NCBI RefSeq assembly: GCF_947494555.1
Contig: NZ_CANLVF010000007.1
Coordinates: forward strand, 62,001-126,000
Source of the DNA: an uncultured Roseibium sp.
Lineage (GTDB): Bacteria; Pseudomonadota; Alphaproteobacteria; Rhizobiales; Stappiaceae
DNA: 64,000 bases
Direction: 5' to 3'
Part shown: positions 62,887 through 64,000 of the stretch, in pieces
Numbering within the stretch: the stretch's first letter is position 1
Layout: every line of letters begins with the position of its first letter
Translations under genes and position numbers: made by a program
The notes under the pieces: generated by a model
Told to the model about the DNA's origin: nothing
Seen by the model: only the letters and a program-made list of their open reading frames with translations
Databases searched by the model: none

Positions 62887-63465
62887 TCAGCCAAACGACC
62901 GGTAGCCGTGTTCGGTCAGAATTCCATCCAAAGGCTTGTCATGCGCTTCTGTCGGCACGCGGTCAACCTCCTGAATGGAAAACGCAACTCCAATGCGCAG
63001 GACCGGGCCCGAATTCTCAAGCAATGCGATCGTATTGTCGTAATAAGCTCTGCCGTAGCCAATGCGATTGCCCGAATTGTCAAAGCCCGCCAGCGGCATC
63101 AGCAATACATCCGGGCGCAACTCTTCTGCCTCCGGGCCGGGTTCCAGGCAGCCAAAGCCTGCGGGCACAAGTTCCGTATCCCTCTGAAGGTGCCTGAATA
63201 TCAGGCTCGGGCCTACCATCACCGGCAGACCGAGGCGGTGACCGCGCTGGCGCAGCCTGTCCAGAAGCGGCCTCGGATCGATTTCATCCCGAATTGGCCA
63301 AAAACCGGCAACGATTGCGCCGGAGGGCAAGGGCAATGCGTCATGGTGATCGACGATCTGGAGGCTTTTCTCAATCCGCTCGACTTCGTCGAGTTCCTTC
63401 CTGCGGGACAGGGCCTGTTTGCGCAGCCGGTCCTTTTCAGCGGCCGGGTCCGAAACTTCAGTCAT
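62887..63465 (-). CDS. fau: 5-formyltetrahydrofolate cyclo-ligase
   Basis: A 192-residue enzyme that recycles 5-formyl-THF to 5,10-methenyl-THF with ATP. It shows KDRLRKQALSRRKEL, ILTEHGY and the active-site loop IGYGRAYYDNTIALL. It lies directly after the 6S RNA gene, as ygfA does in E. coli. Confidence 0.94.
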   Translation of the reverse strand: MTEVSDPAAEKDRLRKQALSRRKELDEVERIEKSLQIVDHHDALPLPSGAIVAGFWPIRDEIDPRPLLDRLRQRGHRLGLPVMVGPSLIFRHLQRDTELVPAGFGCLEPGPEAEELRPDVLLMPLAGFDNSGNRIGYGRAYYDNTIALLENSGPVLRIGVAFSIQEVDRVPTEAHDKPLDGILTEHGYRSFG

Positions 63466-63499
63466 GGGTTTCCAGCATTTTCGACACCGAGCCGCATTC

Positions 63500-63710
63500 G
63501 CTCAAAATAATGCAAAAGCGCAGCCGTCCGACCGTTGGAGTTGCAATCCCGGGAAACCTACAATGTAGGTGGGCGCCGTGTGCAGCGGACCACGGCCCAG
63601 AGCAGGGACAGCTCCCGAAGGAATGCGTAAGGCCCCGGGGATATTATCCTGACGTATCGGGCAGCCGCAGCTACCGCATATAGACCCGGCAAAGAGCAAT
63701 TACCAGAGCG
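63500..63710 (-). ncRNA. ssrS: 6S RNA (approximate limits)
   Basis: The zapA-fau gap of about 300 bp on the minus strand is the conserved site of 6S RNA. The sequence can fold as a long rod: complementary flanks around 63541-63568 and 63660-63690, and a central region rich in CCCCGGGG near 63632. 6S RNA binds sigma-70 RNA polymerase in stationary phase. Limits are estimated. Confidence 0.6.
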
Positions 63711-63764
63711 ACTGGGGAAACATCACAAACGACTTCCCGCGGATGCCATTGTTCGATTGAACGA

Positions 63765-64000
63765 TCAGGGTGTTTCTGGGGGCCGCAAGCTTCTCGTCAG
63801 ACTGTCGGCAAGGCTTTCTATGCGCGCAGCGGCCGTCGTGACCGCGCGAGAAAGTTCTTCCTCGTTCTGGCTCATATTGTCGAGCGCTGCGACTTGCCGC
63901 TTTTGGGCGTCTTCCAGCTCACCTTCCAGCTGTTTGACCTTACGCTCCAGTTCTGAAAGCTGATCGGTGGCCATGATGCCCGCCATCACGGTGAGGCGCT
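63765..64000 (-). CDS. zapA: Cell-division protein ZapA (5' end beyond window)
   Basis: The frame is open to the window edge and reads RLTVMAGIMATDQLSELERK, the conserved ZapA core, followed by the coiled coil LEGELEDAQKRQVAALDNMS. ZapA bundles FtsZ filaments. Only the C-terminal part is present; the start lies past 64000. It precedes the 6S RNA gene, the usual order. Confidence 0.88.
   Translation of the reverse strand, partial: RLTVMAGIMATDQLSELERKVKQLEGELEDAQKRQVAALDNMSQNEEELSRAVTTAAARIESLADSLTRSLRPPETP

Noticed and set aside
63765..63989. Stand-alone 74-residue coiled-coil protein
   Set aside because: The frame continues past the apparent start to the window edge as RLTV before MAGIM, matching the ZapA core, so it is a partial zapA.
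1..64000. CRISPR arrays, insertion sequences, integrases and prophage
   Set aside because: No regularly spaced repeats, transposase or integrase motifs, or phage structural genes were seen; the only phage-like item is the lone lysin-like hydrolase.

Overview
The window reads as ordinary chromosome from an alphaproteobacterium. It carries the alphaproteobacterial cell-cycle regulators CtrA and ChpT, the envelope protein EipA (DUF1134), a Brucella-type Omp25/Omp31-like porin, DUF2336, a serC-type leader RNA and the zapA-6S RNA-fau block. Gene content and order suggest Hyphomicrobiales (Rhizobiales), perhaps a Stappiaceae (Roseibium/Labrenzia-like) marine or host-associated bacterium. That family-level placement is inference. 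No rRNA, CRISPR array, integrase, transposase or complete prophage was seen. There is one tRNA (Glu-UUC).

Layout. (1) 1-5.4 kb: a dipeptide-type periplasmic binding protein, then glpD-glpK for glycerol use, with phased repeats upstream of glpD that may be a GlpR operator. (2) 5.3-8.6 kb: a small accessory stretch with a membrane protein/Xre regulator pair and its likely operator, a fused glucosaminidase-amidase, an unknown 222-residue protein and a coupled 38-residue exported peptide. (3) 8.6-15.8 kb: a large MscS-type channel, DUF2336, a PqiA-like protein, then fliI-fliJ divergent from ctrA across a regulatory region crowded with GANTC sites and TTAACC boxes. (4) 15.9-28.2 kb: a VOC protein, a Tat-exported metallo-beta-lactamase-fold protein, a membrane LytTR regulator, the chemotaxis run chpT-cheA-cheW-cheY-cheB-cheR, a YHS-like protein, eipA and a coiled-coil membrane protein. 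(5) 28.2-39.9 kb: glpR, tRNA-Glu, rluD, rpoH, a TPP-riboswitch-controlled pyrimidine uptake pair, a large proline-rich membrane protein, purA and two exporters. (6) 39.9-47.5 kb: serC-serA with its leader, an outer-membrane beta-barrel, glmM and ftsH. (7) 47.6-64 kb: tilS, the complete Tol-Pal cluster (ybgC-tolQRAB-pal-cpoB), a chemoreceptor, ruvC-ruvA-(81 aa)-ruvB, a TauE-like exporter, a MazG-like protein, yebC, a YmdB-like phosphoesterase, fau, 6S RNA and the 3' part of zapA.

How it fits together. CtrA, its phosphodonor ChpT, flagellar export genes, chemotaxis signalling, eipA and the Tol-Pal envelope/division machinery all lie within one 64-kb stretch, so motility, cell cycle and envelope maintenance are physically close. 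Most strong stem-loops with T tracts lie where transcription units should end and help define operons. The likeliest undescribed biology is in the 5.3-8.6 kb accessory stretch, the fliI/ctrA intergenic region, the ATPase-less thiamin-precursor transporter with its unusually long leader, and the small conserved-context membrane proteins (81 aa between ruvA and ruvB; 118 aa sharing its start with rluD).
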